Shown here: positions 11,340-24,735 of the stretch, piece after piece | Layout: every line of letters begins with the position of its first letter | How positions within the stretch are numbered: position 1 is the first letter of the stretch | The notes under the pieces: model-generated | What the model was told of the DNA's origin: nothing | Seen by the model: the letters and a program-made list of their open reading frames with translations, nothing else | The model's database searches: none | Position numbers and translations under genes: made by a program | Source: Morinoia aosen | Lineage: Eukaryota > Arthropoda > Malacostraca > Amphipoda > Talitridae | Assembly (NCBI GenBank): GCA_030386875.1 | Contig: CM059575.1 | Coordinates: forward strand, 42,128,859-42,192,858 | DNA: 64,000 nt | Reading direction: 5' to 3'

Positions 11340-14300
11340 GCTGCGTTCAGGTATCGAACCATTTCGCGGAACGTAGAACTGTGATCACAGAATCATTACT
11401 TTTGAAGAAATGTTCAACAGCGAAAATCAAATGCTAGACGGTCCAATGCGCCATTGCTACTGAAACAGGACGCTCTAACCTACCAAACAACAGGTCCCTC
11501 ACCCTGCTATTCCACTCCTACATCTGATACCACGCAAGTCAAACCATGCGTTCCTTTTGCGCTACCCTGTAAAATCGCACACGAATTGCTTGCTGAGAGA
11601 AATATTCACAATGAACTTCTCAAATTTCCAAATCACAATTTTTGGCCTAGATGCGAGATGAAAAGCACTGGGGAGAATAAAGCTTAGTACATACACAGCT
11701 GCATTGCAGGAAAGTACTAGTCATGGTTGTTAGGTTTGAAAAACGTAGCTCAAAACAGAATTTCTGCCAACCATTTATAACATTTGTTTTCTCAATCGAA
11801 AAATGAAATGTTTTTGTCTTTACAAAGCAACAATGGTGAGCATTCAATGATAATTGGCCATGAATTTCTCCATACTCAGAAATTCAATGAGATATACTGA
11901 TAAGAGAAGTAACGACACACTAAGCACACGAACATGTCTTTACGTCACAATAAACCGACTACCCTATTCATATAAAACGCATTTTTTCTCGTTATTTAGA
12001 AACGTTTCACCCTACTGACACTAATGATGTGGCGCATTTGGTATCCGTGGAACTTATGACGATCAATGGTGATAACAATTTAATGCATATAATTTATTCA
12101 AAACGCCCTCTTGAAAACAGGCATTTTCATCATCAGTCCCGTCGTCCTTTGTAATATATGAAGAATACACTTGCTGGTATTTTTTTCCAACTCATGTAGC
12201 ATGCCTGAACTACATGTTAAGGTGTAAGACTAGCAATTTTGCTCGGTTTCCATTTCGACTAATCACTCAGACGTGTTGTCACTCATAATATATAGATATT
12301 AGTTCACCCTACACACGGATCTAAACCTCGCATCCATGCGACTAGCTGAAGCTGGTACACAAACCTATTTTTTCGTTGATCATATAATGTGTTCAGTGCT
12401 ATACCAGCAATGATAGAAACATGCTTTTGACGGATTTAATTCTGTCCACTACAGATATGCAAGAGAAACGCCAGTCTACGTAAGTAAAAATTACACAGTA
12501 ACATTGTATGTAAAACAGTAAATGAATGATCATAAACAAGAATACAGTTACGTCCAATTATTGATAACACAAAACGAAACGGAGTTTCAGAATTAGTTCC
12601 GGGAAAGGACAGCTGAACGAACGTACTCTACTACAAGTACCTCATGAGTTACAGAGGCACGCGCAAGATGAGCTAGCACACGGCCAAAGAAAGCGACGCC
12701 CAAACGAAAAAGTGAGAGAGAGCGGAGGCGGTGTTATACAGCGCAGCTCAGTAACGGTGTTCCATAACGGCACTGAGACGGGCGGGAAACGTGATGTCGA
12801 CCTGCCTTCACACGCTAGCCCCGTTCGTTAACCTGCAGCCAGCATCCTCACTCTGCAATGCGACATTCAACCCTAGATCTTCCATATCCATAACGCTTAA
12901 CTCACTGCTTCACACTATCAATGCTTACAATGAGAAATACTTGATCTTTTTTTATACGGCAAGAAGGCAGCAATTGTTTGCCTATGTAACATTTCTAATT
13001 TTGTAATGGTTTTCAACTTAAAATTATCATGAAATTATAATCATACAAACAAGCTAGACAATTCTAATAATCGGGTTTTACACCGGAAACTGAAAATAAT
13101 TCTAAAAACATGCAAACCAGTGAATGATAAATAATAACGAACAAGATTAAATTCATCAGAGTCAAAGTGACCCTTCATTAACAAACGTGCAAAGAAAATG
13201 TTCAACTGATCCTTTTAGGCAAGGCCACATTTAAATCGGATTCGTAGTTCCAAAGTGTGTTAGAAAGTGAAAGTTCAATCGCAAAATTGAACAAAGCGCA
13301 TGAGACGACTTCGTGGCCTGCACGGCATAGCAGGTGGACTTCGCGAACACAGACACAAAGCACAATCTTGACTTGGACAAACCAGGACAGCGATGTATCG
13401 CTTACGATGCTTTTCACCTCGACTTATATTCAAGTTCGAGAAACGGATTATACGAGCATAAAATGAACAGCTCTGGAGCTCTCAAGCGGGTGTCAATAAG
13501 AGGCAGCGATGGTAGTCATTTTTGCGGCATGAAAAAGATGCAGAGGCTGCAGAGCTCATTGCTTCTCGCTAGGAAATTATCCCCCATCAGCTGCAGAACT
13601 AAGCGAATCCCACCGTTCATAAACAATGAAGTGACCAAGGACACGCATGATTGAGACTTCCTGTGACAAAGTACAATTCTTGCCTTCCCTCATTTCAGAA
13701 TTAATTTGAAGAGAGAGTATAAATCAAAACATGGCAAGTTATGCAAATAATGAAAGCATGCATCTTCTGATGAACATAAAAAACCTTTCTCATAATAAAC
13801 AGACCTAGTACAGGAAACATAATTTCCTGACATAAATCACAACTGCTTCATTAGATTTAGAGATGAATTTACGTCACATGAATTAGGCTCCGTAATGCGT
13901 TTGCATTAAGTCGTGCACACGGAGGCCACTATCACCTTATCGGATGTCGTGATTATGCAGCCGTCGGCAAAGGAGCCGCCACACGGCGGCGATGAAATGG
14001 AGTATGAATACAAGCTACGTTGAACGCTGGAGTGGCGCGCACGGTGAGGTTCTACACTTCGCAACAAAAAGAAAGTGGGCGATCAAAACGATAGCAAACA
14101 AAGAAAATAATTAGTTATTTAATTCATCACAGGGTACCAATAAAGACCGGAAGAGAAAGCTACGAATGAAGGTAGATGAAAGCTAGTGTGGACAACGCAG
14201 TATGGGATCGCTCCAAGCGCGTCGCATGGCGGCACCTGAGCAGCGATGGCGAGACCAAACCCAGCACAGAGAGCAGCAGGTCAAGTTTGAGCAGGTTAAC

Positions 14301-14820
14301 AGGTGCGTATATTATAGACATACAACTTGAACGAAAAAAAAATTGAATAAAAAGCATAATCAATTCTAGAATCAAAATTCTCTTAGCCGTAAGATCACGA
14401 TTTATGGAGCTTAGATATGAACTATTTCAATTCATAGTGAGAAAGATGCGTAGCGTATATTGAAGACCTATACTTAAATATAACCTATATAACCTATATT
14501 TACCTACAAAGTAAAGTGCATTCCTCCTAAGATGAATTCTCTTTGCGTAAGCTTTTAATTCGCGTAGACGAAGAGCAGTTATGGTTTACTTAAATAATTT
14601 GTTGATCGAAAAGTAAAAAATATTTGTCGGAGCAACAATATACAAGAAAATTAGAGTACAAAACTAAATGCACAGAAGAAAAATTGGCATTGAAAGAAAA
14701 CAGATTGCAAGGATAGACCTCCAATCCTTACGTCTCTGTATACTGATAGAAGTTTGCTGCCTCATCGTACTCTGTACACAAGAATAAGTTAAAACTCTTC
14801 GCTTCAAGCTCTGCGAAAGT
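11340..14820. other. Unassigned sequence
   Basis: No gene, RNA gene or mobile element recognised. The longest open frame (106 codons, 13334-13654, +) has no motif I recognise. Moderately GC-rich patches occur near 12640-12830 and 13930-14060. Confidence 0.5.
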
Positions 14821-14960
14821 GGACTGGAAATGTTTTCGTCACACGGTGAGAGCAGCCGGGAAATGCTTTCGCCCCACACTGTGAGAGCAGCCTGGAAATG
14901 CTTTCGCCCCAAGCGTGTACGCGGCTGTGCAGTGGGCGGCGGCGGTGGCGGCGGCAGTAG
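14821..14960. repeat. Three-copy 33-35 bp tandem repeat plus a GGC run
   Basis: The motif GGAAATGCTTTCGCCCC with preceding GAGAGCAGCC recurs with starts of GGAAATG at 14826, 14859 and 14894. It is followed by a (GGC)n-like run at about 14934-14956. The overlapping glycine-rich and proline-rich open frames on both strands derive from this composition. Confidence 0.8.
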
Positions 14961-17119
14961 ACGCTCGCTCTCTAAGCAAAGCAAGGCGGCGATGCGAACA
15001 CGTCACAGCTCGCGTCGCCCCGCTGCTCACAAAGCACCTGACCATCACTTGCTATTACGACTCACATCTACGAGGCACAACCTAACATTCTTTGTTAGGT
15101 CAAGCGGCTAAAATTTCATCACTAGAAAGGGGTACACATACAATAAAATGAAAACCTTTGCTGGGTTCGATCAACGCTCCCGATTGGTTGTACTGGTTCT
15201 ACAGCAGTGCCCTTTTCTACATTTGAACCCGCAATATGTTCTCCAGCATACGGCTCACATGAAGTTTACTCCTAAAATTAGCTATATCGATTGCAGCCCA
15301 AGCTCCGCATAAAAGACGAAAAAGCATTGAGAAAATGACACGTGATAGTCATGTATGAAGTAATTTGGTTCTTGTGAGAAAACTGTTACGATTTTCAAAA
15401 CTAAGTTCTCCAAATCAAATGATCTCTGCAAATAAAGTTGATGAATTAAAACAGTTAGTGCTTGATCCAGTACCGTTTTGCTCTGCGCGATCACACTCAA
15501 AACGATGCAGAAAGATCTTGCGCAAAAATTTGACACACTTCCCATGAAGGTAAATTTCCCACATGGCAAAAAACCTTTGACTGAAATGAGACTCTAGAAG
15601 GACGAAAATTTCGAGCTCAATGGCAAATTCCAGATACAAAACAAAACAGAGAAAAGGAGGGCGAGACGCAGACAGGCTGCAAATGTAGGAGAGAGAATGA
15701 GGACGACCCAGTCTGGCTGCAGGGTCAGAGTAACGGAGCAGCCAGCAGCACTCAGGAGAGGTCGTGCACGTCCACGCACACCAGCAGTTCCCGCCTCAAC
15801 ACCACCGCTGACTGGCCATCTTTCTATTGGTCGTGTTTTTTGTGCATAAGCTCCAAACATGCATTACCTGCGGCAGTAGAGCAATTACTTCCGATCTATA
15901 AAAACGCTTCAATCCTTCTAAAATATAAAAAAGTGTAATAGCAATTCACGATCACTCTTTTTCAAGCCTGCTAAAGCAGCTATTTATCTCACGAACTTCA
16001 ACGAAGGCCTACCGTCTAGTAACAGCATCAGTATCGTTACCGCACAAACGAATGCAGGTTGTACGAAGAATTAGAGGTGCCACGCATGCAGTCCATAATG
16101 ACATTCAACCCTTTACAATCAGACTTTTCTTGCGAGTATTACCGTCATTACAACAACCGTTATAAGACCGGTACAAGCATCCGGGTGTTGCAAACATCAG
16201 AATGAGGTAAAACGTCCACTCGGCAATGAATATCAAAATACACGTTAAGCACAAATTAGACGCGACATAAAACATAAGTTTTTTTCAAATATATATTTTT
16301 TTTCGTTGTAGTCAGTAGGGGATTAACTTAAGACTGCCAGAGTCATGGTCCTGTTGATGGATAACATATCAATTGGTGAATACCTCCTCAATCAGCAAAT
16401 AGGATTATTCCACTCTAAAGCAAATAGCATTGAAATTTAATGGCGTTGTGCTCTTCAAATGATCATTACAGTGAGATTCACTTTCTGACTATGGTATTTA
16501 CTACTGGCAGTAAGTACTGCTTCTGTAATTCTGATAAAATTTTATTTCAGCGTATTCAAGACAAGAAAAAGTCGGACTGCAATAAAATGCGCAACGAACG
16601 AATCTTCAAGCAACAATTCTAAAATTACAATGAATCACACGAACAGAGAAGTTAACCTCGGGACAGAATGCCGTTGGAAAATTACATCATAATCTCAACC
16701 CTTTTAACGCGAGCGTAATTTATCAAATCAGGCAAGTTAAATAGCCAACCACGCTAAAATGGAGCGGCTTCACAAGCACTCCGATGCCAGAGACGGTCAC
16801 GCAGATATTCAGCACATCTGAAGCAAGGGAACAGAGAAGCCACTCTTTCAACACGTAATGTACTCCTTGCATGATACAGCTACTCTCTACTCTAAGGAAA
16901 ACACAGTGCTTTTCACGCGTCTCTTATGTAAACTAGATATACTTGCGCCTTCTTTGCATTATGGATACATTAGATTAGATGCACAAACTGACGACTACAG
17001 CAAATCACACGCAGCGTTTGACTGTGTAACGAAGAGGCGCGTATGATTATAAAAGACTTCCTACATTGAGCACGTATTGATTGGCCGCGTGCCAAGGTCA
17101 TCAAGGCGTAGCCATTTCA
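14961..17119. other. Unassigned sequence
   Basis: Nothing recognised. A GC-rich patch lies at about 15660-15830. A GGGTTCGATC string at 15165 resembles a pol III B box, but there is no matching A box or cloverleaf around it. Confidence 0.5.
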
Positions 17120-17465
17120 CGATCAAAATAAACATTAGATGTTAAATTTTAGTCACCGTAACGGCAACAAAGGTGTTCCAAAGAGAGGAAGGAGGAAGGC
17201 ATCATTTAGAATGGGCTTAAAACGGGGGATCTACGCACGCGGTACATAAAAACAGGAATTTGAGAAAGAATTTCACCTAGCACGATAAAAGTTGAAGAAG
17301 AAAGTAATAGGAATTGAGAAAAAAAAACAGAAGTAAACCGAAGATAGCCCGTAACAAAACAAAAAACCTATTCTATTTCAACAAAAGGCTTACCTAACCT
17401 TCAGCTCGGGACCTCACATATTCCCCCTGATTGCGCTCACATATTCCCCTTGAAGGCGATCAAAA
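17120..17465 (-). repeat. R350 SINE-like repeat, copy 4
   Basis: Contains the CAACAAAGGTGTTCCAAAGA box, the GAAGAAAG segment and the CTCGGGACCTCACATATTCC block. A short direct repeat CGATCAAAA at 17120-17128 and 17457-17465 probably is its target-site duplication. The tail box is diverged. Sense strand minus as in the other copies. Confidence 0.7.
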
Positions 17466-18237
17466 AGGAAGAGACCTAGACAGAGTAGGGCCATAAAATT
17501 CGTTAGTATTCACTGCAATAGCTATTTTTTCCTATCCTCTAGTCCATAAACGCCTGCTTCTTCACAACTGGGAACGCCCCAAACTTAACCCAAGTGATTT
17601 CACGGGGGAATCCGATTTGTGCAGTTGTGTTGAATGAACGAATAAAAAAATTATTTTCATAAGTAATGCTAAGAAATGAACAGAAAAGCAGAATTCAATC
17701 ACGCGTACAAAAATTTCTCCTGGTATGTTTATGACCACACATAAGCTGATAAACTAGGCTTCAAAACCAAGAATTTTGTATTTTTTCCAACTTTAAGGTA
17801 AAGAAAGAATTAATAAATGAACACTTTCTTACGACAGAGCTCATTTTAACCATTTCTGAATAGTGTTCACAGAAGCCAAATTAAACACGCACACTGCATG
17901 GGACACCAGCAGCAGGCAACCAGGCAGCGTGCAGCGCGCGGCGAGAGGGAGGCGCTCGCTAGCTCCAAGGCCCGACACGGCGCTTCAGCAGCAGCCACAA
18001 GCTCCACCGACCACTATGAACCTGAACATGAACAGCATTTGTACAGAACCTAAGCAAATCGGGCCTGGTTAGATCGAATTATGAAGACGAAGAGTTCAGT
18101 TAGAAGCTAACGAGGTTTACAAAAAATTGTCAAGTTAAAATACTGTTTCGTTTTTAATGAATAAACCCTGAAGTCAAATTTACTTCAAATCTGTAAGTAG
18201 CAACGAACAATTACTTCAACAATCAAATAGGTTTAAG
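17466..18237. other. Unassigned sequence
   Basis: Nothing recognised except a GC-rich patch at about 17880-18010, open in one frame for 69 codons without any motif. Confidence 0.5.
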
Positions 18238-18547
18238 GATTATATTATGACCTAGTTTAAGCGTTAACTACATCGAAGGCGTTCCAACGCGAGGAAGAAC
18301 GAAGATGCTATTTCGTGCAAAATTTGGGAAACGGGGACTCCATACAACATCCCAAGACATGGAAACATCAAGTTAAGAAGGAAGTTAATGAAACATGATG
18401 AAAGTTGAAGAAGAAAGTATCAAGTGCTGAAAAAAGACAGCAGTAGACCACAATAAAAACATAACAAAAAACAATAAAACTTTTTCAACAAAAAGTAGAC
18501 CAAACTAAACTTTGGGTCGGGACCTTACAAATTCCTCCTGGGAGAGA
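18238..18547 (-). repeat. R350 SINE-like repeat, copy 5
   Basis: Recognised by TAGTTTAAGCGTTAACTACA (diverged tail box), the GCGAGGAAGAACGAAG segment, TGAAAGTTGAAGAAGAAAGT, the CAGCAGTAGACC segment and GGGAGAG at the far end. The terminal hairpins are missing, so this is probably a 5'-truncated copy. No clear target-site duplication was found. Confidence 0.65.
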
Positions 18548-19764
18548 TACAAATTTACATCCAACTGCGTAGACATAAAAACAATTCACTTACACAAAAA
18601 CGACACCTCTGATGTTCTGAACGACATCTTAGAAGAAGGCTTTTTAGCGAACCTGGTTTTGTAGAAAATCTGTCATGATTAACATTCTTGGGACAATCAT
18701 GGATCTCTTAAAGATCATATCCCTCAGTCGCAAAAATGAGAGAAGTCGTATTTGCCAATCGTTTTCCCTCTCCAAAAGAATTGCAACCCGCACAAAAAGA
18801 AATTATTTTCATTGTAAACCTTAGAACATCGATGTCCACATATCTTCGAGAATTTTCTGAGAAACTCATTCTAACCTCGTTCGATTTCGGTTGCCAGCGC
18901 TGCATGGTCTCTTAGAAAAATTTCCTAAAAAATCAAAATGGGGTCTAACGTAATTTGTAGGTTTTCGGTGCTATGTCAGCCCAAAACAGGTTCATGGCAA
19001 ATCCAATAGGAAACCAATAAAGAACAAAGAATTAGTGCCAATAAATCCATCAAGCATTCGAGGAGAAAATTAAGAACATTTTTTCCAAAATTTGTATCCT
19101 CACTCAAACTCAACCCAGTTCTTCTAGTAGTTATCTGTGATACAAAAACAACAATCTACTAAGTAGGTCTTACAAAATAATGCACTCGATGACAACCGAC
19201 CAGAGGCACACTCTCAGTTTACCTTTTTGACGAATCATCGAAAATCATACATTCGGTTCGGTGTCAGGCTGCATATTATGTATGCCTATCGCCATTACAG
19301 CGACTATGTATAGACGCCCCTTGGTCGTCAACGACACTTTCTGCCTCTGATGGAGGATAAAATTATCCTTGCTCTGAAGACACAACTAAGCATGATTTTG
19401 CACGGCAGGCGACTATAAAAAAGCCTAATTATGGTTCTGTGTTCTGTACATACTCAAATATATGCACATACACTTATAATCTTTTATATGCGGGCATATA
19501 ATACTTATAATATAGAAATGCTGTACAAATAATTATAAGTGAATTTGAATGTATTTATGAGAGCGTGTACTGAGTAACACAAAAGTGCTCAAGTTTAAAT
19601 GAAATTTTAAACTATGATTTGATTCTTTGATGGCCGCCCGCCATGCACGATCATCCCCAGTTATTTACTTGGCAGCAACGATAATTTTATCCTCTTTCTA
19701 CGCCGTAAAAAGTGTCTGGTGATAGTTAAGCGTCAATACATAGTTGCCACAGTGGCGATAGTCA
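18548..19764. other. Unassigned AT-rich sequence
   Basis: No gene or mobile element recognised up to the target duplication of the foldback element. Confidence 0.5.
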
Positions 19765-20036
19765 CCGTCGACTAGTGATGTACCGATGTATCGGTATCGG
19801 TATCGGTATCGGCAGTATCGGCCATTTTTAGTGGTATCGGTATCGGCAAAATCCGGCCGATACTTTACCGATACTTTCCAAAAATACGTATTTTATCATT
19901 AAAATGAAGGTCATAAATCATGAAAGTAAAAGTATTTAACCTAATAATACCCGTTGTGTGTTTATTTATATATTTATTTGGTGTCCGCGTTGTGTGATTT
20001 TGCGGTATCATGGATACCAAATTCCTCAGTGTAACA

Positions 20037-21212
20037 TTAAGGGGAATATCTTGAGCCAAATTCGGCCCCGGCGGCTCCCCCCACTGAAAACTTTTTTTTT
20101 GTTGAAAAAGGCTTCTTAGGGGATGGGTTAATGTGCCATGAAATTTTATGGCCCTACGGACACTAAAACCCTCCCCAGGGGGGTGAAAAGGGGACCGAAA
20201 ATGATAAATTTGAGGCCCAGTTTTGAAAAAAATAGAATAAATTTGAATTTGAAAAAAAGCCGAATTTTAGTTTGTTAGAAATGTTCCAAGGGTTCTAAAA
20301 CTGTCTTTGTTTTTGTTCTAGCATCAAAACTGAAGGAGGAGTTTCAATCTGAAATATCAATAAAACTATATCAAAAAACGCATTTTTCGTCAAAAAAAAA
20401 AGAATAAGGCCTAAATCGAGAAAATGACACGAGTAAAAAAGATTTCCTTTCACGAAATACATATACTGGCCAATATTCAAACAAATCGGACGGAAAAAAT
20501 TGATAAAGTCTGATCATGGTGATTACTGAAATAAAATGTATTATTTTTATTTACTCATAAGTACGATATTTCTTAGATCTTTACTTGAAATTCACAAGAA
20601 AAATGCTGCTCCTTGTTCGTACATCGAAATAGATCAAGGAAGCTGCATTCATGTACAAAAAATTTTCGTTATATTCAAATTCAATAGACACAGTTCGTTT
20701 TTGGGATGTAGTGAAAAATTTTCCTTTTTTACCATTCAAAACGCTACTTCTCCTCGAGTTTTGATGCTAGAACAAATCCAAAGACAGTTTTAGAACCCTT
20801 GAAACATTTCTAACAAACTAAAATTCGGCTTTTTTTCAAATTCGAATTTTTTGAAGAAATATATAGCTCTAAACCCAAAAAATTGTTGCTGAGTTTTGAA
20901 ATTTCAAAAATTTTTGAAAAAAATAGAAAAAATTTGAATTTGAAAAAAAGCCGAATTTTAGTTTGTTAGAAATGTTCCAAGGGTTCTAAAACTGTCTTTG
21001 TTTTTGTTCTGGCATCAAAACTGAAGGAGGAGTAGCAATCTGAAATATCAATAAAAATATACCAAAAAACACATTTTTCGTCAAAAAAAAATAAGGCCTA
21101 AATCGAAAAAATGACACGAGTAAAAAAGGTTTACTTTCACAAAAGACATATACTGGCCAATTTTCAAACGAATCGGACGAAAAAAGGAAAGATCTCGAGA
21201 TATTCCCCTTAA
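20037..21212. mobile_element. Nested TTAA-flanked element
   Basis: TTAA at 20037-20040 and 21209-21212 flanks 1,168 bp that begins GGGGAATATCTTGAG and ends with the near-perfect inverse (CTCGAGATATTCCCC). The right arm of the host foldback preserves the uninterrupted sequence (AACATTGAAAGAT), which shows that this block was inserted at a TTAA. TTAA duplication is characteristic of piggyBac-type transposition, but the GGGG start is not the usual CCC start. No transposase is present. Inside, about 280 bp is directly repeated (20221-20505 and 20915-21190), with part of it inverted between (about 20735-20875). Confidence 0.7.
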
Positions 21213-23633
21213 AAGATGGCGTTTCCATGCATTTAAATATTTGAAATTTTATCAGGATAGGTTTTGTTAGGATAGATTAGGTTAGCTAAGATTAGGATAG
21301 GCTAGGTTAGCACAGGTTAGGTAATACTGACAGAATTTTTTATCGGGTCCGCCTAGCTTAACGATGACATTGTCCATGGAATCTCAGCGGGCCCTGCTAC
21401 CATCTAATAATACCCTTGGTTTATTTGGAGTCCGCTTCTTTCATTTTCTTTGTCACGCTCATGAGGAGAGTTAAAGTGACCGTATCTGTGATACGAGTTT
21501 CACCAGTGCGTAAGAACAAGAATATTTTTCATCACGAGCGCTGTTAGGATGAATACATTCGTTGGGCACCACATTTGGAAAATTTGTTCAAGAAAGTTAG
21601 CGAGTCCCGTAATTTTTGACGGGCTGTGCGTACTTGTAATCAAATAAAGAGCCTATTCATAACTAGTAAATTAGATAGCTAACTGTTGAATTATAGCGTT
21701 CAATCAGGCCCGCTAACTGAATTCACTACTTTGAATTCCCGATGAGTCACGGTCATAACTGAAAGCTATGTAAAATGAATAGTTAAACCCTGTAGCTACA
21801 TAAAATTTTTATACTTTTACGACTAAACCTTTATAGTTTGACTTAATGTCCATATCTTAAAGTATGTGACAGGCTAACAAAAACCAAACCAATTTAATAA
21901 AGTTGAAGGTGCATTTGAAAGTTTTTGTGAATTTAATATAGAAATTGCCGAAAATTCTATTTTAATTTAGCTTGTAAATCGCCAAATATTACGAAGCTAA
22001 TAATTTATTTTAACTTAGCATGCATATCACTGTTCTTTACGAATCTTGCATTTTTCTTCTATGGTAAGATATTTGAACAATTCACGAACAATCTTATAGT
22101 TCAATACATCTGAACGGGTCAGTTGATTGTTTTCATCGCAACTTGATGAATTTAAAAACGAGGAAAATTCCAGTGAACTTAATCATATTTACTAGGAATA
22201 CGTTTCGGAGTCCAGCTCCATCATCAGTTCGTAAAATTAAAATTCATTACGACTACAATAAAAGAAAAAATAAAATGTTGGATACAGTCATTAAAGAAAA
22301 TCACGAAAACAAAAAAAAATCAAAACATGTCCCAGAGAAAGTAAAATCGACATGATCTACTTCCAATTTACGATGGGTAGGAACTGTCAGAATTGTTGAA
22401 GGCCAGTTTTCGTTTAAAAATATGTAGCGACTCTGAAATTCTGAGGTCACATGTAGTTGAAGCCGAATCTAAGATTTTGAAGTCCGCAGAGGATATCGGT
22501 TCGTTGCATTTTACTGCGTGATAACGTACGAATTGTGCGAATTCATTCCCTGTGCGGAAGCTTCAACCCCGATGTTCGGCCATTCTGATATAAAAATTTT
22601 GTGCCGTAATGCCGACGTACGATGATATGCACTGCACACAACTGTAAGAATAAATCAGAAAGGCTCTTTCTCCATCAAAAGCGTATCCTTGTACCGGAAT
22701 TGTATAATTTTATGGTTGCTTCATTTTTCCGGTACATGGATACGCTTCCGATGGAGATGCGAACCTCGATCTCTGATTTATTTTTAACAGTTATACAGTT
22801 GTGTGCAGTGCACATCATCGTACGTCGGCATGACGTCACGAAATTTTTATAACAGAATGGTCTAACATTGGGGTCGAAGCTTCCGCGCGGGGAACTAATT
22901 AGCTTACTCCTCACACTCCGCAGTACGTATTCACGCAGTAAAATGTAACTAAATCATAGATTCGGCTTCAACTACATGTGACGTCAGAATTTTAGAGTCG
23001 CTACATATTTTTAAACGAAAACCGGCCCTCAACAATTCTGATAGTTCCTACCCATAACAAATTGTAACTAAATAGTAATCTTGTCGATTTTAGTTTTTCT
23101 GTGACGTGTTTTAATTTTATTTTTATTTTCTTGATTTCCTTTAATGACTGTATCCAACATTTTGCTTTATCTTTTATTGCAGACATAATGATTTGTAAAT
23201 TTACGAACTGATGATGGATCTGGACTCCGAAATGTATTCCTAATAAATATGATCAAGTTCCTTGAAATTGTCGTTTTTAAATTCTTCATCTTATAGATGG
23301 TTGCGTGTTTACGGGTATTTTCGGTTTCGGGGCTTACCGAATTTTAATATTTTCTTTCGCCAAAGTATGTACTCGTATTTGGTGTGAATAACACGAAAAT
23401 GACAATCCTTTTTTGGAGAAATTATTGTTTTGGTCCACTTTTGGAGCCAGTTGCTATTATAGCTAGTCTACATTACGTTGCAATACGATTAGAAACACAT
23501 ATCTATTGAACGGATTTCATTTTGTTGTTTTTCTCAACAATATAGTTAACATAGCAAGAGCGTTTTATTTTTCACAATCGGAAACTTTTTTGTCAAAATT
23601 TTTGTATTATTAAATATATAATGAAATAATTTT

Positions 23634-23660
23634 ATTATAACTCCCATGTGGGAGTTATAA
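23634..23660. repeat. 26-bp perfect palindrome
   Basis: TTATAACTCCCA, a TG centre, then TGGGAGTTATAA. It lies in the right arm of the foldback element. Confidence 0.85.
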
Positions 23661-24735
23661 TGGTTTCATTTTAATACAAGTGTGCACGGCCCGCCAAAAA
23701 TGGGATTCAATACTTTTCATGAACGAATTTTCAAGATGTAGATGATGAACAAATACAGTATATCCATCCTAACAGTACCCGTGATGAAAAATATTTTTCG
23801 CACCGTTGAAACTCGTATCACAGATACGGCCATTATAACTATCCTTATGAGCGTGAGTGACAGAGAAATGGAAGAAACAGACACCAAACAAATAAACCAA
23901 GGGCAAGGGTATTATTAGGTAGCAGCATGACCCATGGAAATGCCGAGGACAATGTCATCGTTAAGCTAGATGGAAACATGGGAAAATTCCGTCAACATTA
24001 TCTAACCTATGCTATCCTAATTCTATGTCGTGACTCGCACCGCCGCAAAGCACGTTCACGACGCGAAGGCCTAGCGATCGTCATTACATGGTAGCAACTG
24101 CGGTTCTTGTAGACCCTACACCACTAATACGTTTTCCACTGTTGCCAATACGTAGAACGGAAAGTCGGGTAGGTTTAAAATATTTATGCCGAACACATAT
24201 GCACAAGAACACACAAAGCTCTCTTGACTCGGAGTTCCCCTCTGGTGACAAATCACCATTACTCAAAAATGAATACTTCGGGCAAAGCTATTCACCAAAT
24301 TACCATATTTAATTCAATGTCTTTTAATTATTCAATATGGCCTGAAAGCTGCACAAAAGCGACATGGTTAGGAAAATGCGCAAATTACGGCGATCACAAC
24401 AACCTATCCAATACTACTAACCTATCCTGATAAAATTTCAAACATATCATTGCATGTACAGACGATCTTTCAATGTTACACTGAGGAATTCGGTCTCCGT
24501 GATACCGCAAACTAAGACATCCTATGTTTCTTAAGAAGCGGACACCGAACTAATACATAAACTAACATACAACGGGTATTATTAGGTTAGATGATTGTAA
24601 AAGTATCGGTATCGGTAGTAGTATCGGTCAAAGTATCGGTATTTTCAAGTATCGGAGTATCGGTATCGGCCAAAAAATGGGTATCGGTATCGGTATCGGC
24701 CAAAAAAATGGTATCGGTACATCACTACCGTCGAC

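Larger units (their letters stand above)
19765..24735. mobile_element. Giant foldback element with hAT-type ends
   Basis: The element proper is 19773-24727 (4,955 bp). It begins TAGTGATGTACCGAT and ends with the inverse ATCGGTACATCACTA, one residue short of a perfect match over the first 16. Both sides carry an identical 8-bp duplication CCGTCGAC (19765-19772 and 24728-24735). An 8-bp duplication with this terminus type is the hAT hallmark. Many TATCGG subterminal repeats lie inside both ends. Beyond the termini, the whole length is an imperfect inverted repeat: 19939-20036 pairs with about 24468-24590, and about 21215-22690 with about 22740-24440. Its axis lies near 22710-22725. No transposase frame was recognised, so it would need a helper enzyme. 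A nested 1.17 kb element interrupts the left arm, and about 380 bp at 24020-24405 is present only in the right arm. Confidence 0.85.

Noticed and set aside
15160-15190. GGGTTCGATC as a tRNA T-arm / pol III B box
   Set aside because: No acceptor stem, anticodon arm or A box can be drawn around it.
19795-19870. TATCGG tandem as a free-standing satellite
   Set aside because: It lies inside the hAT-type termini and is matched by an inverted cluster at the other end, so it belongs to the element's subterminal repeats.
21243-21330. TTAGG-like runs that might be telomeric repeats
   Set aside because: Irregular GGTTAG/GGATAG mixture inside the foldback arm, with a matching inverted patch in the other arm. 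Not a telomere or interstitial telomere array.
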